A DNA stretch of 64,000 nucleotides from Prorocentrum cordatum (lineage: Eukaryota; Sar; Dinophyceae; Prorocentrales; Prorocentraceae), in assembly GCA_963575745.1 (NCBI GenBank), contig CAUYUJ010020611.1:1-64000 (forward strand), read 5' to 3'. The notes beneath the pieces were generated by a model, which worked only from the letters and a program-made list of their open reading frames with translations, was not told where the DNA came from and did not search any database. The translations under genes were made by a program, and so were the position numbers. Below are positions 1 to 10,778 of the stretch, piece after piece. How positions within the stretch are numbered: position 1 is the first letter of the stretch; each line of letters opens with the position of its first letter.

Positions 1-350
1 GTCTGCTTGCACTTCTAGTGCCTCGTAGAGCTCTGAAGGTAGAAGAGCTAGAGGAATTCGGCGACAGGGTGGAGCTAGTTGGCGAAATGTCGAAAAGGGA
101 CGCGATCATACCTTCCGCGGCCTGGCTCAGCCGATTTTGCAGTTCTAACAATTCGTTTGGGCTGCTTTTTGCGCAGAGCGAAGCTTTGCATTACAGAAGT
201 TACTTCACAAATTCTTAGTTCATTCCGTCGAAAAATTTTCCCGAGCGAAGCCAGGGACCGACTTCACGTTGGCAGTCCAAAAATACCTCGTGGAGCTCTT
301 CGGCATCGATGAGCTAGAGGAACTCCGGCGCGGGGTGGAGCTAGTTGGCC
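1..350 (+). repeat. Dispersed block D, copy 1
   Basis: Non-coding repeat block. Near-identical copies recur at about 2290-2690 and 6728-6990, and a diverged one at 32282-32560. It holds two CTCGTAGAGCTC-type motifs, each followed some 25-60 bp later by GAGCTAGTTGG, and these recur at block edges across the window. Short open frames here are repeated with the DNA and look incidental. Confidence 0.75.
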
Positions 351-627
351 GACCCGGCCTTAAGAGACAAAGTGGTGACTTTGGGTCGGTTTTGCTTTGA
401 TTTGAAAGATATTTGACAATTCATTTTGAGAAAGCAGATTTTTCGCACCTGTCAAAGTTCATGAGGGCCTCAGCGTCTTAATATGAGCTCTCTAGGCGCA
501 GTTTTACTACCGAAACACTTGGAGCAACCAACTTTATTTCGACATGAAAAAAATCAATGTTCACTTTTTCGAGAATTGCCTTCAGAAACTTTCTCTTTCG
601 ATTCTGAGCTCTCTCACGCGTGAAAGG
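351..627 (+). repeat. Dispersed block B, copy 1
   Basis: AT-richer non-coding block that begins at TTGGCCGACCCGGCC, passes through a GAAAGATATTTGACAATTC segment and ends at GAGCTCTACGAGG, just before a stem-loop. The same block, variously diverged, precedes many stem-loops (for example 3486-3764, 37086-37370, 44653-44920). Confidence 0.7.
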
Positions 628-640
628 AGCTCTACGAGGT

Positions 641-660
641 TCCCGGCGGTGACCAGGTTG
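641..660 (+). repeat. Left half of stem-loop, split by E1
   Basis: The left arm and the loop start (TCCCGGCGGTGACCAGGTTG) stop abruptly at 660. The loop resumes at 2239 and the right arm follows (GACGGTTCACCGCC). ACCAGGTTG is present on both sides (652-660 and 2239-2247) and is a 9-bp target-site duplication. Confidence 0.85.
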
Positions 661-1284
661 CTCCACAAGGTACGCTCGCACTTCGCCAGCGGGAGCTTCC
701 CTTCGGCCGTGCAGATGATTGCATGGAAGAGCTGGACGATGATGCTGAGCGTTCGCAATTATATTCTTTCTGACCCACGTGCGCGGTGTTCACCTACCGC
801 AGACGTGGCGACACCGAGGACTGACGACGGGGCCGAGCCTTCACAGAAAAGAGTCCGATTTGAGGGACCATCATCACAACCATTGGAGCAGAATATGACA
901 CATATTGCACAGGATGCCGATTCTTTGACACATAGACTGGAGGTTATCTCTCAAAACTTGGCACAACATATCAATATTCAGAGAACGGACATCAATAGAC
1001 AGAATCTCAAAAGACGCAGGCTCTCAGGATTGAGGCTGGGTTTTGGAGGTACAATATCGGGGAGTCAGACGGCGACCTCTGTGCTTGCTTCTGAGCCTTC
1101 CGTCTCCCCGCCTCCTGCATGCAGTATGGCCCAATCTCAGGAGAATCGTGCATATGTTGATTCTCGCAGAGGCCTTCTGATGTATAATGTTGAATGGACT
1201 ACGCGCAGGGATACTCTGAGTGAATGTCTTCGTCTGCATGCAAATCGCACGCAGGCATCATCTGGCAAGAGAATACGCATTTGA
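661..1284 (+). pseudogene. E1 ORF2 fragment (region before RNase H), decayed
   Basis: An open frame runs through this stretch. Near its end it carries NVEWTTRRD, matching the ASGEWTEQRD and VSGEWTVQRD motif that lies between the reverse transcriptase and the RNase H-like domain in E6 and E5. The upstream part has no recognised domain and the frame is lost at 1284, so this is a remnant. The frame also opens upstream into block B, which is coincidental. Confidence 0.5.
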
Positions 1285-1318
1285 CCTGAGAGCGTGGGTC
1301 AGAGGAGCTGGCAGTATC

Positions 1319-1341
1319 CATATATATATATATATATATTA
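1319..1341. repeat. (TA)n microsatellite
   Basis: About 22 bp of alternating TA inside the decayed E1 coding region. It is one reason the E1 frame is broken here. Confidence 0.9.
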
Positions 1342-1545
1342 TCATACGGAACTATGTGGTGGCAGGCTGTGGTTCCTTCATACAGAGCTTTTCTCGACAT
1401 GTGGCAGAATATATTATGCACATATAATAAAACAAAGACCTTTGAGTATTTCGTTCAGAATTGAAAAGGGACCGCTATCCAGAGTACGCCGCCAGAGGAG
1501 ATCGGACAGGAGGGACGTGCACAGAGCGAGAAAGAGGCCGCGAGG

Positions 1546-2202
1546 ATGGCCAAGCGTCTGGCCACGATCAATGAAAGACAAACCGTGTGGGACATCATCA
1601 GCCCTGGGTTTGCAGTTGAAATGAAAGGGGATAGCATGTTAGTACACGCATGGTTGACGGGACGATGGCGGTGTCGAAACAAACAATAGCAACGCCGCGT
1701 TGATCAATGTATTGATGTCATGGAACGAAACGCTAATGAGTTGGGGATTAGATGCTCTGGGCTGGGGAGAGATCTGTACAAACATGAGTATAGGGAGGAT
1801 AACACACGGGCTGACGAGCTTACACACCTGGCCCGTGAGGGCCATTGCATCTACAATGAGTATGAATACAGATTCAACTTTGAAAGCTATCTTCAACCTA
1901 TCGCCTGTCGTGGTGCCTTCGACGGGGGTGTGTGCAGCAAAGGGACGGGATGTGGGTTCTGGCTTCAGATCGGGCTTTTGAATCTCGATTACGATTGTAA
2001 TAAGAGTACTCCTTATTCCCCTCTTCTTTCCTCCTCTCCTTACTCTGTGCCCTCCAATACCCCCCTCGTTTGGAGGGATGCGTGCGAAGCCGCGTGGTGC
2101 CTTGAGGAAGGTGCTACGATAACCGATGCCGAACTCAGTGCTGCTGAGGCGCTCTCAAGCGCTGTTGTGCATTTGGCACGACAGATCCTCACCGCCAGCT
2201 GA
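1546..2202 (+). pseudogene. E1 ORF2 C-terminus: permuted RNase H-like domain, one nonsense codon
   Basis: One frame from 1546 to the TGA at 2200-2202 with a single TAG at 1687-1689. In order it shows KGDSMLVHAWLTGRWR (GDS, Asp codon 1630), YREDNTRADELTHLAREG (Asp codon 1812), RGAFDGGVCSKGTGCGFW (Asp codon 1921) and TITDAELSAAEAL (Glu codon 2131). These are the four acidic positions of an RNase H fold with the usual C-terminal half placed before the usual N-terminal half. The element is dead because of the TAG and the 5' truncation. The assignment rests on motif reading, not on a profile search. Confidence 0.7.
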
Positions 2203-2247
2203 CCCTGCTGGACGAACGGTGCGAAAACCCAAAAAAAAACCAGGTTG

Positions 2248-2870
2248 ACGGTTCACCGCCAGCGCCAGTGCAATTTTCCAGTTTTGCAGAAAATGCCATC
2301 AGAGGCTATCTGCTTGCACTTCAGGCGTCTGCTTGCACTCCTAGTGCCTCGTAGAGCTCTGATGGTAGAAGAGCTAAAGGAATTCGGCGACAGGGTGGAG
2401 CTAGTTGGCGAAATGTCGAAAAGGGACGCGATCATATCTTCCGCGGCCTGGCTCAGCCGATTTTGCAGTTCTACCAATTCGTTTGGGCTGCTATGTGCGC
2501 ACAGCGAAGCTTGGCATTACAGAAGTTACCTCACAAATTCTTAGTTCATTCCGTCGAAAAATTCTCCCGAGCGAAGCCAGGGACCGACTTCACGTTGGCA
2601 GTCCAAAAATACCTCGTAGAGCTCTTCGGCATCGATGAGCTAGAGGAATTCCGGCGCGGGGTGGAGCTAGTTGGCCGACCCGACCACAACAGACAATGTG
2701 ATAAACTTGGGTCGGTTTTGCTTTGATTTGAAAGATATTTGACAATTCATTTTGAGAACCGGTATTTTTGTCACGTGTAGTGTGTTATGCCGCGTCTGCC
2801 AGTTACATTCTCAGGTCCGTAGCTGGAATATTACTATCAGAAGACTTGCTGGAACCAACTGCGTTCCGAG
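2248..2870 (+). repeat. Right half of split stem-loop, then blocks D and B
   Basis: Begins with the right arm of the E1-split stem-loop (to about 2273). Block D (about 2290-2690) and part of block B follow, and the sequence then passes into satellite monomers. I see no credible gene. The open frames duplicate those of copy 1. Confidence 0.7.
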
Positions 2871-3427
2871 TCATCTTGACACTTAACTCGAGATTTCGAG
2901 AGCTACAGAGCTGATACTAACAGAAACCGATTCAGAATGATCAGGCGCGCTCGCCTGTTGCATCCAGAGGCCTGAACTCGGTCTGCTACTCGAGCTAGGT
3001 CCGTAAAAGTCATCTTCACCAGTGATGCCGGTTTTCTGTACTCAACTCAAGATTCAGAGGAGCTACAGAGCTGGTACGCACATAAACTGATTCAGTATCA
3101 CCAGGCGCTTGCGTCTGTTGCATCGAGAGGCCTGAACTCGTTCTGCTAGTCGAGCTAGGTCCACAACACTATTCGTACTTCTCAAGATCTCTTTAGAGGC
3201 GCTGTCGGTATTCTGCACTTAACTCTAGGTGTAGCACAGCTACAGAGGTGGTACGCACAGAAACCGATACAGAATCATCAAGGGCGTTTGGCTGAAGCAT
3301 CTAGAGCTCTGAACAGAGCCTGCTTCTCGAGCTAAGTCCGCAAAACTATTTGTATGCGATCGTTTTTTAGAGTTTTTTGGCTCTCGCTTGAGCTTGCTTC
3401 ACGTGTTCCGAGCAGCTGGGCAAGAAA
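2870..3427 (+). repeat. Short run of diverged ~177-bp satellite monomers
   Basis: About two and a half monomers, recognised by recurring GAGTCATCTTGA, GAGCTACAGAGCTG, AACCGATTCAGAATGATCAGGCGCG and CTGAACTCGGTCTGCT-like strings. They are more diverged than in the main units and lack the usual leader. Confidence 0.75.
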
Positions 3428-3443
3428 AGAGCTCTACGAGGTC

Positions 3444-3478
3444 CCGGGCGGTAACCAGGTTGACGGTTTCCCGCCGGC
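3444..3478. repeat. Stem-loop module
   Basis: Inverted repeat CCGGGCGGTAA...CCCGCCGG around a CCAGGTTGACGG loop, following GAGCTCTACGAG. The right arm has one change. Confidence 0.8.
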
Positions 3479-3485
3479 GCCAAGT

Positions 3486-3799
3486 TGGCCGACCCGGCCA
3501 GAAATGACAAAGTGTTAACTTTTTGTCGCTTTTGCTAAGATTTGAGAGATATTTGGCCATTTATTTTAAGAAAGCAGATTTTTCGCACCTGTAAACGACC
3601 ATCAGGGGCTCTGCGTCTTAATATGAGCTCTGCAGGCGCACATTTACTATCAAAACACTTGGGGGAACCAACTTCATGTCGACATGAAAAAAATACATGT
3701 TGATTTTTTCGAGAAATGCCTCCAGAAGCTCTCTCTTTCGACTCTGAGCACTTTACGCGTGTGAGGAGCCCTACGAGGTTCCTGGCGGTGACCAGGTTG
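3486..3799 (+). repeat. Block B and left half of the stem-loop holding E2
   Basis: Block B up to about 3764, then GCCCTACGAGG and the left arm TGGCGGTGACCAGGTTG, which stops at 3799 where E2 begins. The matching right arm is not found at the E2 end because that end is rearranged. Confidence 0.75.
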
Positions 3800-4084
3800 A
3801 GGTGTTCTTTTGTTCCTCATACTGTACACGGTGCTTCAGTGTCTGTTTTGCCTGAGTACTGTACATTTTTTTTGCACGTGTCGGCGCGCTCTGTCTTGGT
3901 CAGCGGTATTCATTCAGTGCTACTTCATTGCAGGACCATTCTGTGCTTCATTTAGCGGTCTCCATTCATTGCTGGCATACTCTTTCTTGGTGTACACATC
4001 TCTGATTTCAGTGCTGCTTCGCGTTCACATTTCATCATTCAGTGCTTCATTCATCTAGCGCCCTGTTGCACTCTATCAGCACCA

Positions 4085-5143
4085 ATGGCCGATGCTCGGA
4101 TGTCAGATGCGGAGGCCAACGATCGTGAACTGAGGCGAGATTTGGAGATGGCAGAGGAGAGAGCTAAAGAGTTGCAGCAACGTCAGTTGATCCTCAGTCA
4201 ATCTAGCGATTCAGGTTTCAAGGCCTTCCTCGAATGGACTTTTGACAAAGATGATCGATCCAATCGCGAGAGTGAGGAGAGCCGTCAATTACTTCAGACT
4301 CTTCATGAGAAGACGGATAAAACGGAAAAGGCTGTTGTGGATCTCCAGAAGCAACAGCGCGCTGATTCTGCGCGCATCACGGCCCTCGAGCAGCAGATGA
4401 AAAACGGTTCTCCTTCCCTCGGGGGTGCTTCGACTCGCTCGGGTGCCCCCTCTGACTTTGCGCCGTCCTTCGTGGAAGCTTACGGATGGGTGGAGGACTG
4501 GACTTCTGCTGAAACGCGTAATCGTACTTCTATCTCTGACAGGAATGCTTACCGGTTGGCCACTAATTTGTTAGCCGTGCTGGAAATGAAAGATCCTCTT
4601 CTTCGTGCTAAGGTCGACCCCATGGGCTCATGTCGTCTGCAGGGTAATCGTGCATCATACGCGAGTGTTCGGATCAAATTTAATGTGGACGCTGAGAACG
4701 ATGACCTTTGGGGCGCTAAGACGATTTGGGAAAATGCTTGGAACGATGCGGCTCAGAAAAATTTGCTTCTGGATCAGATGACTTGATATGGTGCCAACTT
4801 TCCCTCACGTGTGAAGTTCAGGGTTGAGAGTGCACCGTGGAAGACACCACACCTGCAGGCCATCGGTCGTTTCCACGGGATCTGGGCCAGAGACTCGTGT
4901 CTTCGCAACATCTCGCTCAAAGGAACGGCTGGCAGCGGTGCTACACCCTCTGAGATGTGGACCGACCCAGCGGAGGACGGCAATCGAAAGCAGTTGGGTG
5001 AGTTCACCGCCGGTGGCCAGTACGGTGGTTCGGGCCAGTGGCGTATCATCAAAGAGAACTGGGATGCCTTTGCGTTGCTACCTCGTTTGGCCATCACGTC
5101 AGAAACGATGGAGCCGAGGCTCGCTACTGTCAACCGTCGTTGA
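4085..5143 (+). pseudogene. E2 ORF1 (coiled-coil RNA-binding-type protein), one internal stop
   Basis: Starts at an ATG in good context (ACCAATGG). The N-terminus is rich in E, R and Q and looks like a coiled coil (residues ~10-105). Next comes the SLGGASTR motif shared with E6, and then a region aligning with the E6 and E3 ORF1 C-termini. A TGA at 4784-4786 interrupts the frame, but the same frame continues (RVESAPWKTPHLQAIGRF, aligning with E3 RDHVKAVGRF) to a second TGA at 5141-5143. That second TGA is followed by C, as in E3, E6 and E7. The first is followed by T and is probably a mutation of TGG. The likely role is the RNA-binding partner of ORF2 in the retrotransposition particle. Confidence 0.7.
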
Positions 5144-6727
5144 CAAACGCCGCGGGGCTCGGGTGCTGTCTCCGTCACCTGCGCCTCGCAAAACATCCAG
5201 AAGGCGGGAAAGGCCGCCAATCATCAGTATAATGTGCTGCGTCTTCTCTCTCGCGATGTCCATTGGGACCTGCTGGGCTTGCAGGAGTGTGAGAATGTCG
5301 ACTTTAATTCAGACTGGTTCGCTAAGTTGGGGGTTTCTGCACAGCTATCTTCCTGTCGCAAGGCAGGCATACTGCACCGTGGGGGAACGGCAATAAGTGA
5401 GCAGTCTAGTGGCGACAGGTGGGTGGCTGTCCTTTTCAATCGGGTTATCTTCGTCTCACTCTACCTTCCCGACAGCTCAGTGGGGGAGGCTCTCAACATC
5501 ACGGATGTTTGTCTTCGTTCTATTTCTCTTCTCAGGCGGTACTGGGAAGGCTTGCATGGTTCTCTCAGGTTGGTTGTTGCTACAGATGCGAATGTGGAAG
5601 TCAGACCACATCTCACGGACATCGAAGGCACCGCCTTGACGGGCCCAGGCCTGCTAGGCGCCGATGTTTGTCATGGGGATGGTGGGATGGAGAGGGAAAG
5701 GAGGAGGAGGTACTCGTTACTACGTATCAAGGTGGAGGACTGGATGATGGAGGAGAGCTTGATTGCCAGCAACACGTTCAGGGAGAGAGATTTCACATGG
5801 TACGGATATCGGACAGGGGCACGAGAGGCGGGGAAGGTCTTGGATTAGGTGCTTGTATCTCGTGGCACCGTGTTCGCGCCTGCCTCGGTGTCCTGGCCTC
5901 GCGAGTTGGGCAGTACTCGCAGGTTCAGTGATCACGCATTGGTGCGAACGGAGTTGCAGCTTGATAGACCAGTCGTCGCGCCCAGATACGTTGCACGGGC
6001 TGTGCGGTGCCTATCCAGATGGATGCCGCTGACCTGGCACGACGGCTGCTCGTTTCAGACACGTCTCGACTCGTCAATCGACGCGAGCCTCAGCCTCGGA
6101 GAGATTGAGAAACGTTGTCATCGTGAGGCGTCTGCTACTTCGACTGCCCCTTGCTCGTCTATGCTCCCTCCCCGTCGGCACCCTGAACTTATTCGATTGC
6201 AGGAGGAAGTGAAGAGGTGGGAGGGGGACAAGACGTCGGAGGAGTTCAAGAAGCTCAGGAGGAGGAGGGACCAGGAGAAGAGGAAGTTCGATAGGAGATG
6301 GATGGCTTGGAGGTTCTCGGAAGGGAGGAGGAGGACACAGAAGCACGCGATAGAGAACGTCCACGGGTCCGTGGATCGGGTCGATTGGCACGCCTCCCTC
6401 TTGGATCACACGCAGAGCTACACAGATGTGGACGAGCGTGAGCGTACCCATCTCTCTCTGGCCTCGCTGCGTGCACGCGTGGCTGCTGGTTCCCAGGATG
6501 TTCCCCGTCTGCCTGTCTCAGCGGTGTTTCGAGCTCGTTCTCGTCTTCATACGGCAAAGGCGGCAGGGCCAGATTGGACCTCCGCGGAGGTGCTCAAAGA
6601 ACTCCCGTATCGGACCGTCCGTATTTTTGCTGATCGTTTTGATGAGATATTTCGTGGTCTTCGTGCCGTGCCTGTATCTTGGCGTCAGACCTTCATTGCC
6701 CTGATGCCGAAAAAGTTGAAAGTGCTC
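5144..6727 (+). pseudogene. E2 ORF2: EEP endonuclease and start of reverse transcriptase
   Basis: Continues in the same frame as ORF1 after the TGA at 5141. Endonuclease motifs: LQECEN (catalytic Glu), SLYLPDS, ATDANVEV and FSDHALV. A TAG at 5846-5848 sits where E3 and E6 have Tyr in the LDYI motif, so it is a nonsense mutation. The N-terminal part of the reverse transcriptase follows (VFRARSRL, AAGPDW, SWRQTFIALMPKK) and is cut at about 6727. The open frame then runs into block D by chance to 6859. No in-frame ATG precedes the first endonuclease strand, so translation would need to come through ORF1. Confidence 0.75.
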
Positions 6728-7182
6728 ATGTCGAAAAGGGGCGCGATCATACCTTCCGCGGCCTGGCTCAGCCAATTGTGCAGTTCTAACAATTCGTTTG
6801 GGCTGCTATTTGCGCAGAGCGAAGCTTGGCATTACAGAAGTTACCTCACAAATTCTTAGTTCATTCCGTCGAAAAATTCTCCCGAGCGAAGCCAGGGACC
6901 GACTTCACGTTGGCAGTCCAAAAATTCATCGTAGAACTCTTCGGCATCGATGAGCTAGAGGAATTCCGGCGCGGGGTGGAGCTAGTTGGCCGACCCGACC
7001 AAAAGAGACAATGTGATAACCTTGGGTCGGTTTTGCTTTGATTTGAAAGATATTTGACAATTCATTTTCAGAGCCGGTATTTTTCTCACGTGTAGTGGGT
7101 TATGCCGCGTCTGCCAGTTAAATTCTCAGGTCCGTAGCTGCAATATTACTATCAAAAGATTTGCTGGAACCAACTGCGTTCC
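6728..7182 (+). repeat. Blocks D and B joined to E2
   Basis: Block D lacks its normal left part because E2 is joined to it. Block B follows and changes at about 7183 into the leader of the next satellite unit (GACTTTTGGTCGGTTG). No gene is seen. Confidence 0.7.
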
Positions 7183-8290
7183 GACTTTTGGTCGGTTGAA
7201 AATTTTGTTCTCGAAATTCAACAATTCGTTTGAGCTCTAGTATTTTTCCCCATGATATTCGATCTTATTCCCGCTCTTCATCTTGATCTCAGCTCGATCG
7301 GGTACCTTTTACTGCCAAAAAACAGGCAGGCGGGACCGCCCGTTTCGGATGATCCTGTCACGCGGTGATGGTTTTCTTGAGATAACTCGAGCTTTAGGAC
7401 AGCTAGAGAGCTGGTCAGCACAGCTCATCGATGTAGAATGATCAGGCGCGTTCGCCTGTTCAATCAAGAGGTCTGAACTCGGTCTGCTAGCCGAGCTAGG
7501 TCCGCAAACCTATTCGTATTATTCGAGTCATCTTGACAGACGCTCTCGGTTTTCTGTACTTGACTCGAGCTACAGGGGAGCTACAGAGCTGATACGTACA
7601 GAATCTGATTCAGAATCATCAGTGGCCGTTTTCTCTTGAATCCAGAGCTCTGAACTCGGTCTGCTGCCCGATCTAGAATCGCGAAACTATTTGTATTGTT
7701 CGAGTCATCCTGAGAGATGCCGTCAGTTCTCTGCACTTAACTCGGGCTGTAGGGTGGCTGTAAGGCTGATAATCACTGAAATCGATTCGGAGATATCAGA
7801 CGCGTCCGTCTTTCGAATGGAGAGCTCCGAACTTTGTCTGCTGCCCGAACTAGGTCCGCGAAACTATTCGTATTGTTCGAGTCATCCTGAGAGGTGCTGT
7901 CGGTATCCTGCACCTCTAGGGGGGGCTGTAGGCCTGGTAATCACAGGAATGGATTCAGAGAGATCAGACGCGTCCGCCTGTCGCATGCAGAGGTCTGAAC
8001 TCGGTCTGATACTCGAGCTAGGTTTCTCAAACTATTCGTATTCTTCGAGTCATCTTGAGAGTTGCTGTCGATTCACGCACGTAACTCGGGCTGTAGGAGA
8101 GCTGCAGAGCTCGTACAGAAGATAATCCAGACGCATCGGGGGCGTTCGGCTGTTGCATCCGAGAGGTCTGAAATTGCTTGGGCTGAGAAACTATTCGTTC
8201 TCTACATTTTTTTCGACATCATATGTTGTCAGGAAGCTCTACGAGTCCCCCGGCGGTAAGAAAGGTTGACGGTTTACCGCCGGCGCCCAG
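7183..8290 (+). repeat. Satellite unit U1 with terminal stem-loop
   Basis: Leader, then five to six ~177-bp monomers, then GGAAGCTCTACGAG and a stem-loop at 8250-8283 with a perfect 10-bp stem. The open frame at 7691-8125 runs over several monomers only because the period is a multiple of three. Confidence 0.85.
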
Positions 8291-8936
8291 TTTGGGTGGT
8301 TTTGCATTTTTTTGAAAGATATTCGACAATTCATTTTGAGAAAGCAGATTTTTCGCACCTGTAAACGACTATGAGGGCCTCTCTGTCTTAGCATGAGCTC
8401 TGTAGGCGCATTTTCACTATCAAAACACTTGGCGGAACCATCTTCATGTCGATACAAAAAAATCAATTTTTCTTTTTTTCGAGAAATGCTTCCAGAAGCT
8501 CTCTCTTTCGATTTCGAGCACTCTTACGATCAGCTCTACGAGGTTCCCGTCGGTGACCAGGTTGACGGTTCACCGCCGGCGCCAGTTGGCCGACCCGAGC
8601 TTAAGAGACAATGTGACGACTTGGGGTCGGTATTTTTCATAGGTTATGCCGCGTCTGTCAGTAAAAATTTTCAGGTATGTAGGTGCAGTATCACTATCAC
8701 AACACTTGGGGGAATCGACGTTCAATAAGAACAGAAAAACGTGATTTTTCGAGTTCTTTGTTTCTCGCTCCAGAAGCTTTCTTCATGTGTTCCGACGATC
8801 GCGCCGTGCAAGAAAAGATCTCTACGAGATTCCCGGCGGTAACCAGGTTGACGGTTCACCGCCGGCTCCCATTGGCCAGCCCGGCCCGGGCGGACACTGT
8901 GACGATCTGGGGTCGAAAAACAGATGTGTTTATGTA
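8291..8936 (+). repeat. Two blocks B with stem-loops at 8547-8579 and 8833-8865
   Basis: Two successive B-type blocks, each closed by a TCTACGAG motif and a stem-loop. The first stem-loop has a change in the left arm. The second has arms CCGGCGGTAA and TCACCGCCGG. No coding signal. Confidence 0.75.
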
Positions 8937-9137
8937 ACTTGTAGAGCTTCCCTTAGCAAGTTATTGCTGGAAGCTTAGAGTAATTCCGGGGCGCTGGAGA
9001 GCTAGTTGTCAAGAAAAATCTTGACGGACCTTTTGGTGACTTTTGGTCGGTTGAAAATAACTCGTAGAGCTTCCCTTAGCAAGTTATTGCTGGAAGCTAA
9101 GAGTAATTCCGGGCGCTGGAGAGCTAGTTGGCAAGAA
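8937..9137 (+). repeat. Two C cassettes (~75 bp)
   Basis: Two copies of a ~75-bp cassette that starts CTCGTAGAGCTTCC (the first copy has one change) and ends GGAGAGCTAGTTG, separated by a ~45-bp piece of satellite leader. The start is the reverse complement of the GGAAGCTCTACGAG found at the far end of satellite units. Confidence 0.8.
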
Positions 9138-10242
9138 AAATCTCGACGCACCTTTTGGGGACTTTTGGTCGATGGAACATTTTGTTCTTAGAATTGGAAT
9201 ATTCGTTGGAGCTCTAGTTTTTTTCCCATGATATTCGATCTCATCTCCGCTCGCCATCTTGATCTCAGCTCGATCGGGTACCCTTCACTGCCAAAAAGCA
9301 GGCAGGCGGGATCGGCCGTTTCGAGTCATCTTGATATGAGCTGTCGGTTTTCTGAACATAACTCGAGCTTCAGGACGGCTACAAGGTCAGTAAGCACAAC
9401 TAATCGATGTAGAATGATCAGGCGCGTTCGCCTGTTGAATCCAGAGGTCTGAACTCGGTCTGCTAGCCGAGCTAGATTTCAAGATCTATTCGTATTATCT
9501 GAGTCATCTTGACAGACGCTCCTGGTATGTTGTTCTTAACTCGAGCTGTAGGGCAGCTACAGAGCTCATAGTCACAGACCTCGATTGGGAATCATCAGAC
9601 GCGTTCGTCTGTTGAATCGAGAGCTCTGAACTCGCCCTGTTGCCCGAGCTAGAATCGCGAAACTATTTGTATTGTTCGAATCATCTGAAGAGGCACTGTC
9701 GCTTTCTAAACTTAACTCGGGCTGTAGGGGGCTACAATGCTGCTGGGGACAGCAATCGATTTGAAGACATCAGGCGCGTCCGCCCGTGGAAGCCAGAGCT
9801 CGGAACTGGGCCTGCTACCTGAACTCGGTCCACGAACCTGTTTGTATTCTTCGAGTCATCCTGAAAGATACCATCGGTTTTCTGCACTTAACTCGGGCTG
9901 TAGGGGAGCTGCAGGGCTGGTAATCACAGGAATTGATTCGGAGACATCAGACGCGTCTGCCTGTCGCATTCAGAGGCCTGAACTCGGTCTGATACTCGAG
10001 CTGGGTTTAGGAAACTATTCGTTTTGTTTGAGTTATCTTCAGAGGTGCTGTTGCTTAGCGCACGTAACTCGGGCTGTAGCAGGTCTACAGAGCTCGTACA
10101 TAAGACAATCCAGAAGCATCAGGGGGCGTTCGGCTGTTGCATCGAGAGGTGTGAAATCGCTTGGGCTGAAAAACTATTCGTTCTCTGCAATTTATTTCTA
10201 CGTGATATATAGTCAGGAAGCTCTACGAGTCCCCCGGCGGTG
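9138..10242 (+). repeat. Satellite unit U2
   Basis: Leader, monomers from about 9230, and GGAAGCTCTACGAG at about 10217. With the C cassette to its left the unit is bounded by 14-bp inverted repeats. The stem-loop follows at 10234-10267. Confidence 0.85.
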
Positions 10243-10271
10243 AGAAAGGTTGACGGTTTACCGCCGGCGCC
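10234..10271. repeat. Stem-loop at the left edge of E3
   Basis: Complete stem-loop. Its last 29 bp (10243-10271) are repeated exactly at 16326-16354 on the far side of E3, which makes an unusually long target-site duplication. Confidence 0.85.
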
Positions 10272-10778
10272 ACGTAATCCCGGCTCAAGACATCTCGGCT
10301 CAAGACATCTCGGCTCCAGGGCTCCAGGATCCCACTGGGGCTCAGGGGGGGTCGGCGTCGCGGGGAGACGGCGCGGCAGCCATCGCTGCCATCGACGGGT
10401 ACGGCATCTTCGAGGTCAGCTAGGCTGCTTTCTTTGTTTGCTGCGCTTGTTATCTTTTGTTGTACGTGCGTGACGACGGACGGATACGACTTTTCGGTTC
10501 TCGCGAGAAGGTTTCAGCTGGAGGATATATCACCGACAGTGCCATATTTGCAGTACTCACAGGATTACGGTCAATAGCCAGATACTGCTGTCGAGCGAGC
10601 TTCTCGTAAAAGACAACTTCAGGATATTGAGAAGACCCCAGGTGACTACCCATTGGACGGAAGATTGAATACCGCCGACTCTACTCCAGATAGTGAATCT
10701 GCTGTACCTCTCAGTGAACGGACGGTGACACGACAGTGGTTGCACTCGTGGGGATACGGACCTCAGTGTATCGACACA
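10272..10778 (+). other. E3 5' untranslated region
   Basis: No ATG occurs before 10779 that I could find. The first bases hold a 15-bp tandem repeat containing GGCTCAAG twice, followed by a GC-rich stretch. The octamer equals the 3' end of the dinoflagellate spliced leader as I remember it. This may be chance. Confidence 0.5.

Larger units (their letters stand above)
661..2238 (+). mobile_element. E1: 5'-truncated non-LTR retrotransposon
   Basis: Insertion into a stem-loop, flanked by a 9-bp duplication. It holds only the C-terminal part of an ORF2, in pieces, ending in the permuted RNase H-like domain. Before the A-rich tail (AAAACCC then A9) lies a small hairpin, CCAGC...GCTGG, at 2195-2211. 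A (TA)n run interrupts it at about 1320. The protein is clearly diverged from the other elements, so E1 represents a separate family that uses the same target. Confidence 0.85.
3800..6727 (+). mobile_element. E2: non-LTR retrotransposon, 3' part lost
   Basis: The 5' end sits exactly in a stem-loop (GACCAGGTTG, then element). A ~285-bp 5' untranslated region with repeated TTCATTCAGTGCT words is followed by ORF1 and ORF2. The element stops inside the reverse transcriptase at about 6727, where it is fused to block D. There is no 3' tail and no target duplication, so this end is a deletion or recombination junction and not a normal insertion end. Confidence 0.85.

Noticed and set aside
8250-8283. 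Rolling-circle (Helitron) 3' hairpin
   Set aside because: No CTRR end directly after the hairpin, no 5' TC start, no Rep/helicase. The resemblance is only a hairpin near a junction.
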